From: Pedobacter sp. SYSU D00535
GTDB lineage: Bacteria; Bacteroidota; Bacteroidia; Sphingobacteriales; Sphingobacteriaceae
DNA: 64,000 nt
Assembly: GCF_017355855.1 (NCBI RefSeq)
Contig: NZ_JAFEWD010000010.1
Location: forward strand, 147,797 to 211,796
Direction: 5' to 3'
Shown: positions 1 through 9,448 of the stretch, one piece after another
Numbering within the stretch: position 1 is the stretch's first letter
Layout of the letters: every line of letters begins with the position of its first letter
Notes under the pieces: generated by a model
Database searches by the model: none
What the model was told of the DNA's origin: nothing
Seen by the model: the letters and a program-made list of their open reading frames with translations, nothing else
Made by a program: the position numbers and the translations under genes

Positions 1-46
1 TTTGCTTGAGAATAGGGAAGATAAAATAATTAGTCCAACGGAAAAT

Positions 47-74
47 AAACAGGACCTATGAGGGGTCCTGTTTT
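47..74 (+). terminator. Rho-independent terminator of an upstream gene
   Basis: A perfect 10-bp stem (AAACAGGACC at 47-56 with GGTCCTGTTT at 64-73) encloses a 7-base loop and ends in a T run. It probably ends a gene lying before the window. The rest of bases 75-301, up to the symporter start, contains no recognisable gene; a weak TACTTTCG box about 20 bases before the start resembles the Bacteroidota TAnnTTTG -7 element with one mismatch. Confidence 0.75.
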
Positions 75-301
75 AGCTGTGGCCTTAATTATTGCAGATG
101 ATGTCCTAAGAATGTCGTTTTTGAAAGCTTTTTTATTCCTTTATAAACATTCGAGCACCTTTTTTTAGTCAAATTAAACCACTGCTACGGCTGACTTTTG
201 GCATCGAGAACAGAGAGAAGAGCAGGTTATAGAAATTCGTACTTCAGGTTGCGGTTATACTCAGCTCACCTTTATAAACAAAATACTTTCGATTTAGGAA
301 A

Positions 302-2212
302 ATGAATTTAACAGTTATTGACGTTTCAATGATCGTCTTCTACCTCATCATGATGGTGATGATTGGCTGGTACTACCGTAATAAAGCACGCCAGAACAAG
401 GAAAGTTATTTGATGGGAGGTAAGAAATTACCATGGTACATGCTGGGGTTAAGCGACGCTTCTGACATGTTTGACATCAGTGGCACAATGTGGATGGTAT
501 CCCTGTGTTTTGTATATGGCTTTAAGAGTATCTGGATTCCATGGCTTTGGCCGGTTTTCAATCAGGTCTTTAATATGATGTACCTTTCGAAGTGGCTGCG
601 CCGTTCTAATGCGGATACCGGGGCTGAATGGCTTGCAACTCGTTTTGGATTAGAGGGCAAGGGAGTAAAAGGTTCTCATAATATTGTAGTCGCCTTCGCC
701 CTGATTGGTTGTCTCGGATTCCTCGCCTATGGCTTTGTAGGATTAGGGAAGTTTATGGAAATTTTTATTCCATGGGACGTCGTCCAGCCGTATTTACCCT
801 TTTATATACCCGCAGCTTACGTGCCTCATTTTTATGGTATAATCTTCACATTATTTGCCATGTTTTACTCCATTCTTGGAGGAATGCACAGCATTGTATT
901 AGGAGATGCGATTAAATATGGGATAATGACAGTGGGATGTATGGCTATTGCCTTTACTGCAGTAACCCATTTGGACGGTAAGGAACTATTAGTCCCGGCA
1001 GGGTGGGACGATCCGTTTTTTGGGTGGCAATTGGATTTAGACTGGAGTAGTATTGTACCTGCGGCGAACCAAAAGATTGAGGAGGACGGCTTCGGCCTGT
1101 TCGGTATCTTCTTTATGATGATGCTCTTCAAAGGTGTTCTTTCCAGTATGGCTGGACCATCCCCGAGTTATGATATGCAAAAAGTGTTATCGACGCGTTC
1201 ACCACAAGAGGCTTCTAAGATGACCGGCTTCGTTTCTATTGTTCTGCTTCCTATCCGGTACTCCATGATTATTGGTCTTACTGTTTTAGCTCTGTTGTAT
1301 TTTGGTCAGTTAGATATCACCAGCGAAACAGGCGGTTCTGATTTTGAACGTATTTTACCGGCGGCAATCAATACTTTTTTACCGGCTGGGGTTTTAGGAC
1401 TAGTACTAACCGGATTGCTGGGTGCTTTCATGGGCACTTTTTCGGGAACGCTGAATGCTGCACAAGCTTACGTTGTGAACGACATTTACCTCAAATACAT
1501 AAATCCGCAAGCTTCTACTCAAAAAATTATAACAGCTAACTATCTCGTTGGTGTTGTAGTGGTGACAATAGGAGTAATTCTCGGCTTCTTTGCAAAAGAT
1601 GTGAATAGTATTCTCCAGTGGATCGTAGGTGCTCTTTACGGAGGTTACATTGCTTCGAATGTACTAAAATGGTACTGGTGGAGGTTCAATGCGCACGGCT
1701 TCTTTTGGGGTATGGCTGCAGGGATTACAGCGGCGTTAGTGTTTCCTTTTATTTTTACTGACGTCTTGCCGCTCTACGTCTGGCCACTACTGTTTTTGAT
1801 TTCTGTTGCAGGTTGTATACTAGGAACTTATACTGCTCCTCCCACCGATGAGACTATCTTGTTGAACTTCTATAAAACCGTTCGTCCCTGGGGGTTTTGG
1901 AATCCCGTTTATCAAAAGATAAAGACTCAGAATCCTTCATTTCAACCAAATAAAAATTTCAAATTGGATATGTTCAACGTGGTGATTGGAATCGCTGCTC
2001 AGCTTTGTCTCACCGTACTGCCCATGTATTTAATCCTTGGCATGAAGGCACCATTAGCTGTAACCGTTTTAATTCTCACGGTTTTGGTAATTGTGTTAAA
2101 GAAGACCTGGTGGGATAAGTTGAACGAGGAACCTCAGGTATCCGCAACAGATGATGCCCCGGATATGCCAGCTTTCCCGGAGACCGGAAAAGTGGTCGAG
2201 TTTCAGAAGTAA
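302..2212 (+). CDS. Sodium:solute symporter (SSS/SLC5 family), likely mannobiose or mannosylglucose importer
   Basis: An inner-membrane sodium-coupled solute carrier of 636 residues with about 13-15 hydrophobic segments across its length. The N-terminus shows the family pattern: a first membrane helix at residues 8-26, then [13 protein letters not shown] before the second helix. The substrate is inferred from the neighbours: it is the first gene of a run with GH130 phosphorylase, cellobiose 2-epimerase, phosphomannose isomerase and aldolase, and a sodium/sugar symporter also heads the mannobiose-phosphorolysis cluster known from Bacteroides fragilis. The start ATG has only a weak purine stretch (AGGAAA) before it. 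The family is secure; the exact sugar is inference. Confidence 0.9.
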   Translation: MNLTVIDVSMIVFYLIMMVMIGWYYRNKARQNKESYLMGGKKLPWYMLGLSDASDMFDISGTMWMVSLCFVYGFKSIWIPWLWPVFNQVFNMMYLSKWLRRSNADTGAEWLATRFGLEGKGVKGSHNIVVAFALIGCLGFLAYGFVGLGKFMEIFIPWDVVQPYLPFYIPAAYVPHFYGIIFTLFAMFYSILGGMHSIVLGDAIKYGIMTVGCMAIAFTAVTHLDGKELLVPAGWDDPFFGWQLDLDWSSIVPAANQKIEEDGFGLFGIFFMMMLFKGVLSSMAGPSPSYDMQKVLSTRSPQEASKMTGFVSIVLLPIRYSMIIGLTVLALLYFGQLDITSETGGSDFERILPAAINTFLPAGVLGLVLTGLLGAFMGTFSGTLNAAQAYVVNDIYLKYINPQASTQKIITANYLVGVVVVTIGVILGFFAKDVNSILQWIVGALYGGYIASNVLKWYWWRFNAHGFFWGMAAGITAALVFPFIFTDVLPLYVWPLLFLISVAGCILGTYTAPPTDETILLNFYKTVRPWGFWNPVYQKIKTQNPSFQPNKNFKLDMFNVVIGIAAQLCLTVLPMYLILGMKAPLAVTVLILTVLVIVLKKTWWDKLNEEPQVSATDDAPDMPAFPETGKVVEFQK

Positions 2213-2256
2213 AATCAAACATAATTCCCTCCTTGAATAGAAAGGAATATAAATCA

Positions 2257-3444
2257 ATGAAAGAATCACTACTGACAAACACATTTTTTGAAAGGCGTTT
2301 AAGAACACTTCGCCGAGTACATGAGGCGCTGTTGAGTAAACCTAATCAGCCGGAAGAGCTGGGAAACGGCATCTTTACCCGTTACCAAAGTCCTATTTTA
2401 ACAGCAGCTCATGCTCCCCTGGAGTGGCGCTATGATCTGAATCCGGAAACTAATCCTTATCTGATGGAGCGGTTCGGGATCAATGCCACCTTCAACTCGG
2501 GAGCGATTAAATTGAATGGAAAGTACCTGGTGGTAGCCCGCGTAGAAGGCTATGATCGGAAATCTTTTTTCGCTGTCGCGGAAAGTGATAACGGTATCGA
2601 CAATTTCCGGTTCTGGGAGTATCCCTGTTTGATTCCCGAGACCCATCAGCCGGATACCAATATTTACGACATGCGATTGGTTCAGCACGAGGATGGCTGG
2701 ATCTACGGCCTGTTTTGTACTGAACGCCGCGATCCTTCTGCGCCTGAGGGTGACCAAAGTGCGGCAGTTGCCCAGTGTGGAATTGTGCGCACCAAAGATC
2801 TGCTTACTTGGGAGCGTCTGGCAGATTTGAAAACACCTTCGCCACAACAGCGGAACGTGGTGTTGCACCCTGAGTTTGTTGATGGCAAATACGCTTTCTA
2901 TACCCGTCCTCAGGATAGTTTCATTGAGGCCGGAAAGGGGGGAGGAATAGGCTTTGGCTTAAGTGATACCATCGAAAACGCAGTAATTGAGGAGGAAATC
3001 GTGATCGACAGGAAGCAGTACCATACGGTGTACGAAGCTAAGAATGGTTTAGGACCAGCTCCTATTAAAACCGAAAAAGGCTGGTTGCATTTGGCTCATG
3101 GCGTACGAAACACGGCGGCGGGCCTGCGCTATGTCCTCTACGTTTTTATGACGGATCTTAACGACATCGCAAAAGTGATCCATAAGCCGACCGGTTACTT
3201 CATCGCCCCTGAAGGAGGAGAGCGAATTGGGGATGTCTCCAACGTGGCTTTCAGCAATGGGTGGATCGCCGACGAGGACGGAAGAGTATTCATCTATTAT
3301 GCTTCTTCTGATACCCGTCAGCATGTTGCTCTTTCTACCATTGATCAGCTGCTCGATTATGCCATTAATACTCCTGAAGATGGCTTGCGTTCGGCAAAAT
3401 CAGTGGAAACGATCTACAGCATCATTGACAAGAATAAGAGATAG
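2257..3444 (+). CDS. GH130 glycoside phosphorylase, probable 4-O-beta-D-mannosyl-D-glucose phosphorylase
   Basis: A cytoplasmic enzyme expected to split beta-1,4-mannosylglucose with inorganic phosphate, giving mannose 1-phosphate and glucose. The five-bladed propeller family signature is visible: TNIYDMRL with the proposed catalytic Asp138, the GLFCTERRD strand, and [15 protein letters not shown]. Length (395 aa) matches GH130_1 members. The ATG at 2257 is chosen over an in-frame TTG at 2233 because AAAGGAA lies just before it and the protein then begins MKESLL. It lies about 45 bases after the symporter and about 70 before the epimerase, which makes the disaccharide this enzyme cleaves. The family call is firm; mannosylglucose rather than mannobiose specificity rests on the epimerase neighbour. 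Confidence 0.92.
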   Translation: MKESLLTNTFFERRLRTLRRVHEALLSKPNQPEELGNGIFTRYQSPILTAAHAPLEWRYDLNPETNPYLMERFGINATFNSGAIKLNGKYLVVARVEGYDRKSFFAVAESDNGIDNFRFWEYPCLIPETHQPDTNIYDMRLVQHEDGWIYGLFCTERRDPSAPEGDQSAAVAQCGIVRTKDLLTWERLADLKTPSPQQRNVVLHPEFVDGKYAFYTRPQDSFIEAGKGGGIGFGLSDTIENAVIEEEIVIDRKQYHTVYEAKNGLGPAPIKTEKGWLHLAHGVRNTAAGLRYVLYVFMTDLNDIAKVIHKPTGYFIAPEGGERIGDVSNVAFSNGWIADEDGRVFIYYASSDTRQHVALSTIDQLLDYAINTPEDGLRSAKSVETIYSIIDKNKR

Positions 3445-3517
3445 AAGCCAGGCAGCATGCGATGGCTGGTAAAGAAAAATCACAATAACAAATAAATAAG
3501 CGGTAAGCATTATTTCA

Positions 3518-4771
3518 ATGTCGACGATTCAATTAAGCTCCCGGTTGCGAGCGTATAAAAAAGAGGTAAAACAAGAGTTGGACAATATTTTGGACTATTG
3601 GTTGCAGTACGCTCCAGACAACATCAACGGCGGGTTTATTGGAAAAATCGACAACGATAATGTAGGTGATTATACCGCACCAAAGGGAGCGGTGCTGAAT
3701 GCCCGCATCCTTTGGTCTTTTTCTGCTGCGTATAATCTGGAGGCAAAAGAAGTTTATCTGGAAGCTGCTGGCAGGGCGTACAATTATATTCAGGAGCACC
3801 TGATCGATGAGGAGTTTGGGGGAGTGTTCTGGACCGTGAACGCAGAGGGAAAGTTACTGAATACGAAGAAACAGGTTTACGCAATAGCGTTTACCATTTA
3901 CGGTTTGAGCGAATACTATATCGCCAGCAAAAATGAGGATGCAAAAAGTAAGGCAATTCAACTTTATGAGCTGTTGGTAGATAAGGCTTTTGACAGGAGG
4001 CAAACCGGTTATTTTGAAGCTTTTACTCGCGAATGGGATGAGTTGCCGGACTTGCGGTTAAGCCTTAAAGACGCCAATGAGAAGAAGACAATGAACACTC
4101 ATTTACATGTTTTGGAAGCCTACACAACACTCTATCTTGTTTGGAGAAATGAAGGTTTAAAAAGGCAGATTCAACTCCTTATCCGAAATTTTCTTGACCA
4201 CATCATCGATCCAGAGACGCGGCACTTAGTACTTTTCCTGGATGAAAACTGGACTAAAAAATCTGACATCATTTCATATGGTCATGATATCGAAGCTGCC
4301 TGGCTTCTGCTCGAAGCGGCCGAAGCGATCGAAGACCAGGACTTGATTCTAAAAGTCAGAAATGCCTCCATAGCGTTGACTCAGGCAGCAGCAGAAGGGT
4401 TTGATTTAGAAGTAAAAGGAGGCTTGTATTACGAATTTGCGCCATCCGACCATCACTTAATAACAGAAAAGCATTGGTGGGTACAAGCTGAGGCAATGGT
4501 CGGTTTTTTCAATGCGTACCAGCTCTCCGGGAACGAGTTTTTTTTAAATAGATCTCTAAAAGTCTGGGACTTTATTAAGAACAGTATTCTCGATAAGGAA
4601 AATGGCGAGTGGACCTGGGGTGTTTTAGACGATGGTTCCGTTATGATGAACCAGGATAAGGTTGGTTTATGGAAATGTCCCTACCACAATAGCAGGGCAT
4701 GTATTGAAATCATAAAAAGAGCAACCGCCATGGAGGAAACAGTAAAGAATGTTAATCAAATAATGAACTGA
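3518..4771 (+). CDS. Cellobiose 2-epimerase (N-acylglucosamine 2-epimerase superfamily)
   Basis: Converts the reducing-end sugar of beta-1,4 disaccharides, here mannobiose to mannosylglucose, the substrate of the GH130 enzyme upstream. At 417 residues it is the usual length for the (alpha/alpha)6-barrel family. Two catalytic histidines can be placed: His256 in SYGHDIEAAW and His390 in KCPYHNSRAC, nearly the same numbers as in the Rhodothermus enzyme (259 and 390). EKHWWVQAEAM (317-327) is the conserved aromatic substrate-binding patch. The next gene starts three bases after the stop, so translational coupling is likely. Alternative: N-acetylglucosamine or mannose 2-epimerase of the same superfamily, less likely in this context. 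Confidence 0.9.
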   Translation: MSTIQLSSRLRAYKKEVKQELDNILDYWLQYAPDNINGGFIGKIDNDNVGDYTAPKGAVLNARILWSFSAAYNLEAKEVYLEAAGRAYNYIQEHLIDEEFGGVFWTVNAEGKLLNTKKQVYAIAFTIYGLSEYYIASKNEDAKSKAIQLYELLVDKAFDRRQTGYFEAFTREWDELPDLRLSLKDANEKKTMNTHLHVLEAYTTLYLVWRNEGLKRQIQLLIRNFLDHIIDPETRHLVLFLDENWTKKSDIISYGHDIEAAWLLLEAAEAIEDQDLILKVRNASIALTQAAAEGFDLEVKGGLYYEFAPSDHHLITEKHWWVQAEAMVGFFNAYQLSGNEFFLNRSLKVWDFIKNSILDKENGEWTWGVLDDGSVMMNQDKVGLWKCPYHNSRACIEIIKRATAMEETVKNVNQIMN

Positions 4772-4774
4772 AAA

Positions 4775-5263
4775 ATGGTAGAAAACATATTTACAGAAGT
4801 TGAAACAATGCTGAAAGGCCATAGTCTTGGTATTAAAGAATCCGACAAAACGCGCCCTTGGGGCGGATTTTTTGTAATTCGTGAGGATCAAGCCGAGGAC
4901 TTCGCCAGAATTTTCTTCGACGCTGTGGATGTAAGCGACCTGAGGATATCAGGGAAGTTGAGTCCTAAAATTTTGATAGTTGCGCCGGGAAAACGGCTTT
5001 CCTGGCAGTACCATCTAAGACGGGCAGAAATATGGAAGGTGATTAAGGGCACAGCCGGCGTGGTGAAAAGTGAGACAGACGAGGAAAAGGACGTTATAAA
5101 GATAGGACCTGGAGAATACGTTAAACTTCAACAAGGAGAAAGACATAGGCTTGTAGGACTAGACTCCTACGCTATACTCGCGGAAATTTGGCAGCATACG
5201 GATTTCGACAGCCCATCAGATGAAGACGATATTGTAAGAGTACAAGATGATTACGGAAGATAA
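4775..5263 (+). CDS. Cupin-type mannose-6-phosphate isomerase (type II-like)
   Basis: A 162-residue single-domain cupin. It carries the family hallmarks: TRPWGGFFV near the N-terminus, WQYHLRRAEIWKVIKG (metal-binding His and Glu of cupin motif 1), LQQGERHRL (motif 2 His) and the C-terminal IVRVQDDYGR seen in type II phosphomannose isomerases. It would turn mannose 6-phosphate, derived from mannose 1-phosphate made by the GH130 enzyme, into fructose 6-phosphate. A phosphomannomutase is not encoded here and must lie elsewhere. The start may be the second ATG at 4808. Coupled to the epimerase gene upstream (3-base gap). Confidence 0.8.
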   Translation: MVENIFTEVETMLKGHSLGIKESDKTRPWGGFFVIREDQAEDFARIFFDAVDVSDLRISGKLSPKILIVAPGKRLSWQYHLRRAEIWKVIKGTAGVVKSETDEEKDVIKIGPGEYVKLQQGERHRLVGLDSYAILAEIWQHTDFDSPSDEDDIVRVQDDYGR

Positions 5264-5301
5264 AGACATCCGGAGACAAAAAAGCTGAATAGAAAATCAC
5301 A

Positions 5302-6381
5302 ATGAATTTAAAGAATTACAAAGGCGTTTTGTACGGTGACGCTGTGCAGGAATTATTTGAATGTGCCAAAAAGCACCAGTTTGCATTGCCTGCAGTAAAT
5401 GTTATTGGCACAAATTCAATCAACGCTGTAATGGAAACAGCGCGGGCTGTTGATTCGCCAGTAGTTATACAACTGTCAAACGGGGGAGCACAGTTTTATT
5501 CTGGAAAGTCGCTGAATAACGAAAACTATGCAGCCTGTATTTTGGGAGCTGTTTCAGCAGCGAAACATGTACATCTGCTGGCGAAGTATTATGGGGTAGC
5601 CGTGATTCTTCATACGGATCACGCGGCAAAAAAACTCCTTCCGTGGATTGATGGAATGCTGACTCAAGGTGAGCATTTTCAACAGCAGACTGGCAAACCT
5701 CTATTCTCCTCACACATGCTGGATCTTTCTGAAGAGCCTATTGAAGAGAATATCGAGACATGCAAGAAATACTTGCAGCGAATGAAAGCGCTGGGAATGA
5801 CAATTGAAATTGAACTCGGCGTAACAGGGGGGGAAGAAGACGGTGTAGATAATACAGATGTAGATAGTTCAAAGTTATATACGCAGCCTGAAGAAGTAGC
5901 CTTCGCTTATAGCGAACTTGCCACCGTCAGCCATAGATTTACCATTGCAGCTGCATTTGGCAATGTGCACGGCGTGTATAAACCCGGAAATGTTAAGTTA
6001 CAGCCGGTCATTCTTAAAAACTCGCAAGAGCATATCCGCAAGCAATTCGGCCTGAAAGCCGAGAAGCCTGTCAACTTTGTGTTTCATGGTGGTTCTGGCT
6101 CGACGCGAGCGGAAATTCGCGAAGCTATTTCTTATGGAGCAGTAAAAATGAATATCGATACTGATATGCAATGGGCTTTTTGGGAGGGGATTAACGATTA
6201 CTATAAATCAAAAGCACCTTACTTACAAACTCAGATCGGCAATCCCGAAGGAGAAGATTTTCCGAATAAGAAATATTATGATCCCCGAGTCTGGTTACGT
6301 AAAGGAGAAGAGAGATTTGTGGAACGTCTTAGGGATGCATTCAGAGACTTAAATTGTGTCGAGGTAAATTCACTCCTATAG
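5302..6381 (+). CDS. fba: Class II fructose-bisphosphate aldolase
   Basis: A zinc-dependent aldolase of 359 residues, the length of E. coli FbaA-type (class IIA) enzymes. Visible active-site elements: HTDHAAKK with catalytic Asp106 and zinc ligand His107, IEIELGVTGGEEDG with the metal-associated glutamates, FGNVHGVYKPG with a zinc ligand His, and FHGGSGSTRAEI which binds the phosphate and the third zinc His. It closes the mannan operon and feeds fructose 1,6-bisphosphate into triose phosphates. An aldolase in such a locus suggests that hexose flux from mannan is matched by a dedicated copy. A second fba could exist elsewhere. Confidence 0.93.
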   Translation: MNLKNYKGVLYGDAVQELFECAKKHQFALPAVNVIGTNSINAVMETARAVDSPVVIQLSNGGAQFYSGKSLNNENYAACILGAVSAAKHVHLLAKYYGVAVILHTDHAAKKLLPWIDGMLTQGEHFQQQTGKPLFSSHMLDLSEEPIEENIETCKKYLQRMKALGMTIEIELGVTGGEEDGVDNTDVDSSKLYTQPEEVAFAYSELATVSHRFTIAAAFGNVHGVYKPGNVKLQPVILKNSQEHIRKQFGLKAEKPVNFVFHGGSGSTRAEIREAISYGAVKMNIDTDMQWAFWEGINDYYKSKAPYLQTQIGNPEGEDFPNKKYYDPRVWLRKGEERFVERLRDAFRDLNCVEVNSLL

Positions 6382-6511
6382 AAGCTATTCTAAAAGCTGG
6401 GGCGCGATCACCCTCCTGGTAACACGAGTCAACTAAATCAATTCTGGTTAGTCTAGAAACTACACTGCATAAAATTGAAATAACGTATACTAGCCCTCTA
6501 AAATCACAGAC

Positions 6512-6691
6512 ATGGAAAAATTTAATCATCTTAAAGACTTATTTAATTCATCCCGAGGAGATGCTGAGAAATTCTACGACAAGCAAAACGGCGCAGCCGG
6601 GACTCGTCTTCGAAAAGCAATGCAAGAAATAAAGACACTCGCCGCTGACATCAGAAGAGAAGTGACTGAACTGAAAAATCAAGAGAAATAG
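6512..6691 (+). CDS. Histone H1-like small basic protein
   Basis: A 59-residue ORF, MEKFNHLKDLF... to ...ELKNQEK, rich in Lys, Arg and Glu and predicted to be helical. The central segment EKFYDKQNGAAGTRLRKAMQ and following IKTLAADIRREV match the pattern of the short proteins annotated as histone H1 (Hc1-like) in Bacteroidota, which usually read DADKFY-x-K-x-N-x-AAGTRLRK. Role inferred: nucleoid-associated DNA binding. It is monocistronic: its own intergenic region is upstream and a GNRA-loop terminator lies 24 bases after the stop. The match is by memory of the family pattern, with no search done. Confidence 0.8.
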   Translation: MEKFNHLKDLFNSSRGDAEKFYDKQNGAAGTRLRKAMQEIKTLAADIRREVTELKNQEK

Positions 6692-6714
6692 ATAAAATAG
6701 TATTGTTTTGGGAG

Positions 6715-6737
6715 AGAGCCGAAAGGCTCTTTTTTAT
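6715..6737 (+). terminator. Rho-independent terminator after the histone-like gene
   Basis: AGAGCC, GAAA tetraloop, GGCTCT and then a long T run. A GNRA tetraloop with a 6-bp GC-containing stem is a strong intrinsic terminator form. Confidence 0.85.
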
Positions 6738-6956
6738 TTTAAGCGTTTTTACCATTCATCGTTGGAATCCTGCATATCTCATACTCAGCTGTCAAGATGG
6801 AGAGTAGTTATGGTGAAAGAATATATAATAATTCTCGTCGTTGAAGCGTGTTAAAAAATCTAGTCGCTTCTTAGGATATGATATAATTCAGCTCTACCAT
6901 TTAGTTTAGGAACAAAAGAAAAGTTTGAGGGTTAATAAAATTTAATCGGACGTATC

Positions 6957-8057
6957 ATGGAGAAAAAAACAGAGTTTGATTTTTTGAAGCAAGTAGCAGA
7001 GCAGGCAAATGAGTTGTTTTTCTTCTATAACGTCCAAACTGACAAAATTGAATATATAAATCCCGCCTTCGAAGAAATCACAAAAAGAGATCGAAAAGAT
7101 TTCGAGCTTAAATCTGGCCATCTATTGGACATCGTCCATCCTGATGATAGGGAATACGTTAAGATCACCTTGAAGCAGTTCGCTAAGCGTAAAAATCGCT
7201 CCCTTTTAGACTTCAGAATTATATGGCCCGACAATACCGAGCGCTGGGCCAGATTAAAAATCTATCCTGTCGTTGAAGACGATGAACTGCAATATGTAGG
7301 CGGAATACTCGAAGATGATGCGGCCAGGAAGACAAGTATTTTCAACATGCAAAGGGTTAACTCCTGGAAAGATTCAACACTGGAAATTCCGGCGCATGAT
7401 CTGAAGGGACCGATTGGCATCGTTCAAATGCTGAGCTCTAGTATCAATGATCACTTCCCGGGCAAAGAACATAAAAAGGTCCATGAATGGACAGCCATTA
7501 TCAATAAGATATGTAAGCGAAATATTGATCTTATCAAGAGTCTGCTTAAAAATGAATCACTGGAAACAGAAGTGGTGGAGCTAAGCCTGGAAAGAGTAGA
7601 TGTGGTTTGGGAAATAAACGAGGTAATAAACATTTATCAAAAAGTAGAAAGTCACATTTCGAGGAGGGTTGAGTTTACCCATTCTCATGATAAAATATTC
7701 GCAGAAATAGATAGTATGAAGTTTACGCAGATTTTTAATAATCTGTTATCCAATGCAGTAAAGTTCACCAAAGAAGACGGAGTGATTAAGATTCATATTG
7801 AAAAACTGGAGCAGACGGTTTTATTTCCTGTAAGTGATAATGGAATAGGGATCCCAAAGGAACTTCAACGGTATCTGTTTAATAAATATACCAAAGCCGG
7901 CCGGGAGGGATTAATGGGCGAAGAGTCGGTAGGTCTGGGAATGTGGATCGTAAAATCGATGACTGAAATGCATCAGGGTAAAGTCTGGTTTGAAACCGAA
8001 GTGAATAAAGGCACGGAATTCTATATAGAGCTGCCTTTGGATATCCAGAGAGATTGA
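6957..8057 (+). CDS. PAS-domain sensor histidine kinase
   Basis: A 366-residue kinase with no membrane segment, so probably cytoplasmic. An N-terminal PAS domain (about 1-115, with INPAFEEIT and FRIIWPDNTERWARLKI of the PAS_3 type) is followed by a linker and a dimerisation helix with phospho-acceptor His in AHDLKGPIG. The HATPase part shows the N box FNNLLSNAVKFT, G1 box VSDNGIGIP, F box and G2 box VGLGMWIVKSM. No response regulator is adjacent, so it is an orphan and its signal cannot be read from the sequence. The upstream gap (6738-6956) holds no other gene. Confidence 0.9.
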   Translation: MEKKTEFDFLKQVAEQANELFFFYNVQTDKIEYINPAFEEITKRDRKDFELKSGHLLDIVHPDDREYVKITLKQFAKRKNRSLLDFRIIWPDNTERWARLKIYPVVEDDELQYVGGILEDDAARKTSIFNMQRVNSWKDSTLEIPAHDLKGPIGIVQMLSSSINDHFPGKEHKKVHEWTAIINKICKRNIDLIKSLLKNESLETEVVELSLERVDVVWEINEVINIYQKVESHISRRVEFTHSHDKIFAEIDSMKFTQIFNNLLSNAVKFTKEDGVIKIHIEKLEQTVLFPVSDNGIGIPKELQRYLFNKYTKAGREGLMGEESVGLGMWIVKSMTEMHQGKVWFETEVNKGTEFYIELPLDIQRD

Positions 8058-8243
8058 TTATCGAAGATGTAAGAGAATGAAGGCAACAAGGAGAGCGAAT
8101 CCCTAGATCAACAATTCTAAACCAAGAAGGATTTATACGGTTATTGGACTCACTATAGCTTACTTTACTTTTCGTAAAAAGCGATCCGGTCTCATTAGTA
8201 GTGTCTTCTATCCCTGATCGGAGACCAGGTCAACGGTCCTTTT

Positions 8244-8474
8244 TTAGAGTCTGAACCGAAGTTCTATTGCCCGACCAATAGCTTGAATCAGTTCGGGGTC
8301 TATTCCTGAAACCTCCTCTTTCATAACCCATCCATTTGACCCTTTTACCAGATTCACAGTTTTCCCATTTAAAATAATCGGTATTTCTACTGTGCTCTTA
8401 GTAACTGGCTCTTTATTTATTACCTGAAAACTGTAGTCGGTATCTCGAAAAGTAATTCTAAGTGGCATTCCCAT
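8244..8474 (-). CDS. Small conserved-looking hypothetical protein (76 aa)
   Basis: Begins MGMPLRITFRDTDYSFQV and is predicted as mixed beta strand with a C-terminal helix (DPELIQAIGRAIELRFRL). No signal peptide, membrane helix or known motif. Coding is supported because nothing overlaps it, the start is a good ATG and the composition is protein-like. It lies tail-to-tail with the histidine kinase, just before the accessory island. Function unknown. Confidence 0.6.
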   Translation of the reverse strand: MGMPLRITFRDTDYSFQVINKEPVTKSTVEIPIILNGKTVNLVKGSNGWVMKEEVSGIDPELIQAIGRAIELRFRL

Positions 8475-8567
8475 ATTGTTACGAAGGTAGTTCGAAAATG
8501 CAGGTATGAAAAGACTTGTTGAAAACGGAAAAGCGTGAGATTATTCATTAATCATCGGCACAAAGTT

Positions 8568-8673
8568 AGGCTGAGGGCTGCTGAAGCGGGCAAAAGCTTC
8601 CGGCATAAACGCTCGGATCACTCGCTCGTAGCCATTTATTCCTTTTCCTTTTGCCCTTGATCGCCCTCAGCCT
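8568..8673. repeat. 106-bp imperfect inverted repeat before the RadC-like gene
   Basis: AGGCTGAGGGC (8568-8578) is exactly complemented by GCCCTCAGCCT (8663-8673), and the inner sequence repeats the pattern with GGGCAAAAG in the left half and CTTTTGCCC in the right half. The whole block could fold as a long interrupted hairpin. It sits where the accessory region begins and just before a RadC/JAB gene of the kind carried by conjugative elements. It might be an island end, a transfer-related site or a MITE-like remnant. Confidence 0.55.
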
Positions 8674-8718
8674 GCAGTAGCACCATAATTAATTCATTAA
8701 CTTTTAAATCAGCTAATT

Positions 8719-9243
8719 ATGGAAAAGCTACAAACCGAGCTGAAAGCGAGCTCAACAACACAAAAATCAAATAAAGATTCGTTGTTAAATCAAATTTCAT
8801 TGTTCCAGGTATCAGAAATTGAAGTTATTTACAGACCAAAGTTCAAAGCTTCAGAAAGACCAAAAATATGCTGTTCAAAAGACATCTATGAAATCTTGTA
8901 TCAAAACTGGGATATGAATAAGATGGAATTACAAGAACAGTTTAAAGTCATCCTGTTAAACCGCGCAAACAAGGTTCTAGGAATATTTGAAGTTTCAACC
9001 GGAGGAATGGCGGGAACGATAGCTGATCCTAAGTTAATTTTTGGAACTGCTTTAAAAGGATGTGCTAGTTCAATCATTCTGGCTCATAATCATCCATCTG
9101 GAAATTTGAGACCGAGTCAGGCGGATTTAAATCTTACTAGAAAAATTAAAGATGGAGGAGAATTATTGGATATAGCAGTGTTAGATCATTTGATAGTGAC
9201 AGCTGAAGGGTTTTACTCGTTTGCAGATGAAGGGCTGGTATAG
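8719..9243 (+). CDS. Short RadC-like JAB/MPN domain protein
   Basis: A 174-residue protein containing only the JAB metalloprotease-like domain of RadC, lacking the helix-hairpin-helix N-terminus of chromosomal RadC. The JAMM residues are present: Glu in FEVSTGG (about residue 91), HNHPSG at 123-128, and the Ser-x-x-Asp of PSQAD. Short RadC copies like this are typical of integrative and conjugative elements and genomic islands of Bacteroidota and often mark the edge of accessory DNA. The biochemical role is unproven; the name RadC does not imply DNA repair here. Confidence 0.85.
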   Translation: MEKLQTELKASSTTQKSNKDSLLNQISLFQVSEIEVIYRPKFKASERPKICCSKDIYEILYQNWDMNKMELQEQFKVILLNRANKVLGIFEVSTGGMAGTIADPKLIFGTALKGCASSIILAHNHPSGNLRPSQADLNLTRKIKDGGELLDIAVLDHLIVTAEGFYSFADEGLV

Positions 9244-9448
9244 CCCTTCTGCATATTACATATTAGCTATTAAGAAAATGCCTTTTAGTAGGTCCCTTTC
9301 TAATTTTGAAAGCTAACTGCTTTTTTAGCGGATCGAAACAATTGGAATTTGACCACAGACTCTTATGTTCTATTACAAGGAAATATTATTATTAGATTTG
9401 AGGGTTATATCCTGATATACACAATTATTTCATAAATGCCTTTAAAGT

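Noticed and set aside
8160..8235. GGTCTC / GAGACC inverted pair between the kinase and the 76-aa gene
   Set aside because: Only six paired bases with a long loop and no T tract directly after it; too weak to call a terminator.
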